Source: Sphingomonas sp. LM7 | Lineage (GTDB): Bacteria; Pseudomonadota; Alphaproteobacteria; Sphingomonadales; Sphingomonadaceae | Reading direction: 5' to 3' | DNA: 64,000 nucleotides | Assembly (NCBI RefSeq): GCF_002002925.1 | Contig: NZ_CP019511.1 | Span: 3,503,001 to 3,567,000, forward strand | Part shown: one piece after another, positions 63,328 to 64,000 of the stretch | Position numbering within the stretch: position 1 is the first letter of the stretch | Layout: each line of letters starts with the position of its first letter | The notes under the pieces: model-generated | The model's database searches: none | The model's input: only the letters and a program-made list of their open reading frames with translations | Told to the model about the DNA's origin: nothing | Program-made: the position numbers and the translations under genes

Positions 63328-64000
63328 GCACCGCCGCGAAGGCCCCGATGGCCACTTTCGAGCGCTATCTCAGCCTCTGGGTCGCGCTTTGCATCGTCGT
63401 CGGGATCGCGCTCGGCTACGCCGTGCCCGGTCTTTTCGCGACGATCGCCGCGGCGGAGGTGGCGAAGGTCAATCTGGTCGTTGCGGTGCTGATCTGGCTG
63501 ATGATCATCCCGATGCTGCTCAAGATCGACCTGACTGCGCTTGGGTCGGTCCGGCGGCACTGGAAGGGAGTCGGCGTCACGCTGTTCATCAATTGGGCGG
63601 TCAAACCCTTCTCGATGGCGCTGCTGGGCACCTTCTTCCTCGGTTTCCTGTTCCGGCCATTCCTGCCGGAAACCGAGATCAGCGCGTATATCGCCGGCCT
63701 GATCCTGCTCGCCGCCGCGCCGTGCACCGCCATGGTGTTCGTCTGGTCCAACCTGTGCGACGGCGATCCGACCTATACGCTGAGCCAGGTCGCTTTGAAC
63801 GACATCATCATGGTGTTCGCCTTTGCGCCTCTGGTCGCGCTGCTGCTCGGCGTCGCGTCGATCACCGTGCCCTGGGACACGCTCCTGATCTCTGTCGCAC
63901 TGTACATCGTGGTGCCCGTTATCGTCGCCCAGATCATCCGCCGCGCCGTCCTGTCGGCGGCGGGACAGCCCGGACTCGATCGGGCGCTCGGCCGGCTTGG
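63324..64000 (+). CDS. ACR3-family arsenite efflux permease (3' partial)
   Basis: The first 225 residues of an Acr3 arsenite exporter, cut by the window end. The family-defining region AAAPCTAMVFVWSNLCDGDP with the essential Cys is present near residue 137, after helices LSLWVALCIVVGIALGY and NLVVAVLIWLMIIPMLLK; NDIIMVFAFAPLVALLLG follows. It expels As(III) made by ArsC. The start overlaps the acetyltransferase stop (ATGA). Confidence 0.92.
   Translation, partial: MSTAAKAPMATFERYLSLWVALCIVVGIALGYAVPGLFATIAAAEVAKVNLVVAVLIWLMIIPMLLKIDLTALGSVRRHWKGVGVTLFINWAVKPFSMALLGTFFLGFLFRPFLPETEISAYIAGLILLAAAPCTAMVFVWSNLCDGDPTYTLSQVALNDIIMVFAFAPLVALLLGVASITVPWDTLLISVALYIVVPVIVAQIIRRAVLSAAGQPGLDRALGRL

Overview
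The window reads as chromosomal DNA of a high-GC alphaproteobacterium, most likely a sphingomonad (Sphingomonadales). The signs are four TonB-dependent receptor genes, FecI/FecR-type regulators, a tryptophan-halogenase-like flavoprotein beside a TonB receptor, a giant autotransporter and DUF3526 ABC permeases. The genus is inferred from gene content only.

Layout. 1-4111: the end of an M48 metalloprotease with TPR repeats, a DsbA-like oxidoreductase, a two-gene ABC-2 exporter and a GNAT acetyltransferase. 4204-21335: a coherent sugar locus. It holds a DeoR/AgaR-type regulator, a divergent lipoprotein amidohydrolase, then kbaZ/agaZ - agaS - BadF-type sugar kinase - GH36 - EamA transporter, each start overlapping or abutting the previous stop, then a large TonB receptor - halogenase-like flavoprotein - GH27 with NPCBM - DUF4874/DUF4832 protein. 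Copies of a TTTCRTTTYR motif lie upstream of the regulator, the amidohydrolase, the kbaZ operon and the TonB receptor. I read this as a utilisation system for N-acetylgalactosamine-containing (or alpha-galactosidic) glycans: outer-membrane import, cleavage by GH36/GH27, phosphorylation, then AgaS and AgaZ steps to the tagatose pathway. The deacetylase and the catalytic aldolase subunit are not in the window.

21492-31781: a 3429-residue autotransporter with 276-bp tandem repeats. 31935-34056: AraC-like and XRE-like regulators, followed by a frameshifted remnant of another autotransporter barrel. 34677-45037: TonB receptor, serine beta-lactamase-fold hydrolase, ECF sigma factor with an opposite-strand FecR-like stub, M20 peptidase, CapA-like phosphoesterase, LysR regulator and DAO-type oxidase; possibly peptide scavenging. 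45106-47491: siderophore-interacting flavoprotein and methyltransferase, divergent from an AraC regulator. 47625-53292: a minus-strand operon of TonB receptor, two DUF3526 permeases and an ATPase, with a Zur-like box upstream.

54145-about 59160: a genomic island. It begins with a 45-bp fragment of the 3' half of a tRNA-Arg gene (an attachment-site scar), then a tyrosine integrase, two small unknown genes, an AbiEi/AbiEii toxin-antitoxin pair with an inverted-repeat operator, and a LuxR-type regulator. It ends against a TonB receptor reduced to signal peptide, STN and plug domains, whose FecI/FecR regulators (60136-61655) remain intact. 62046-64000: an arsenic operon (arsR, arsC, arsN-like acetyltransferase, acr3) that runs off the window end.
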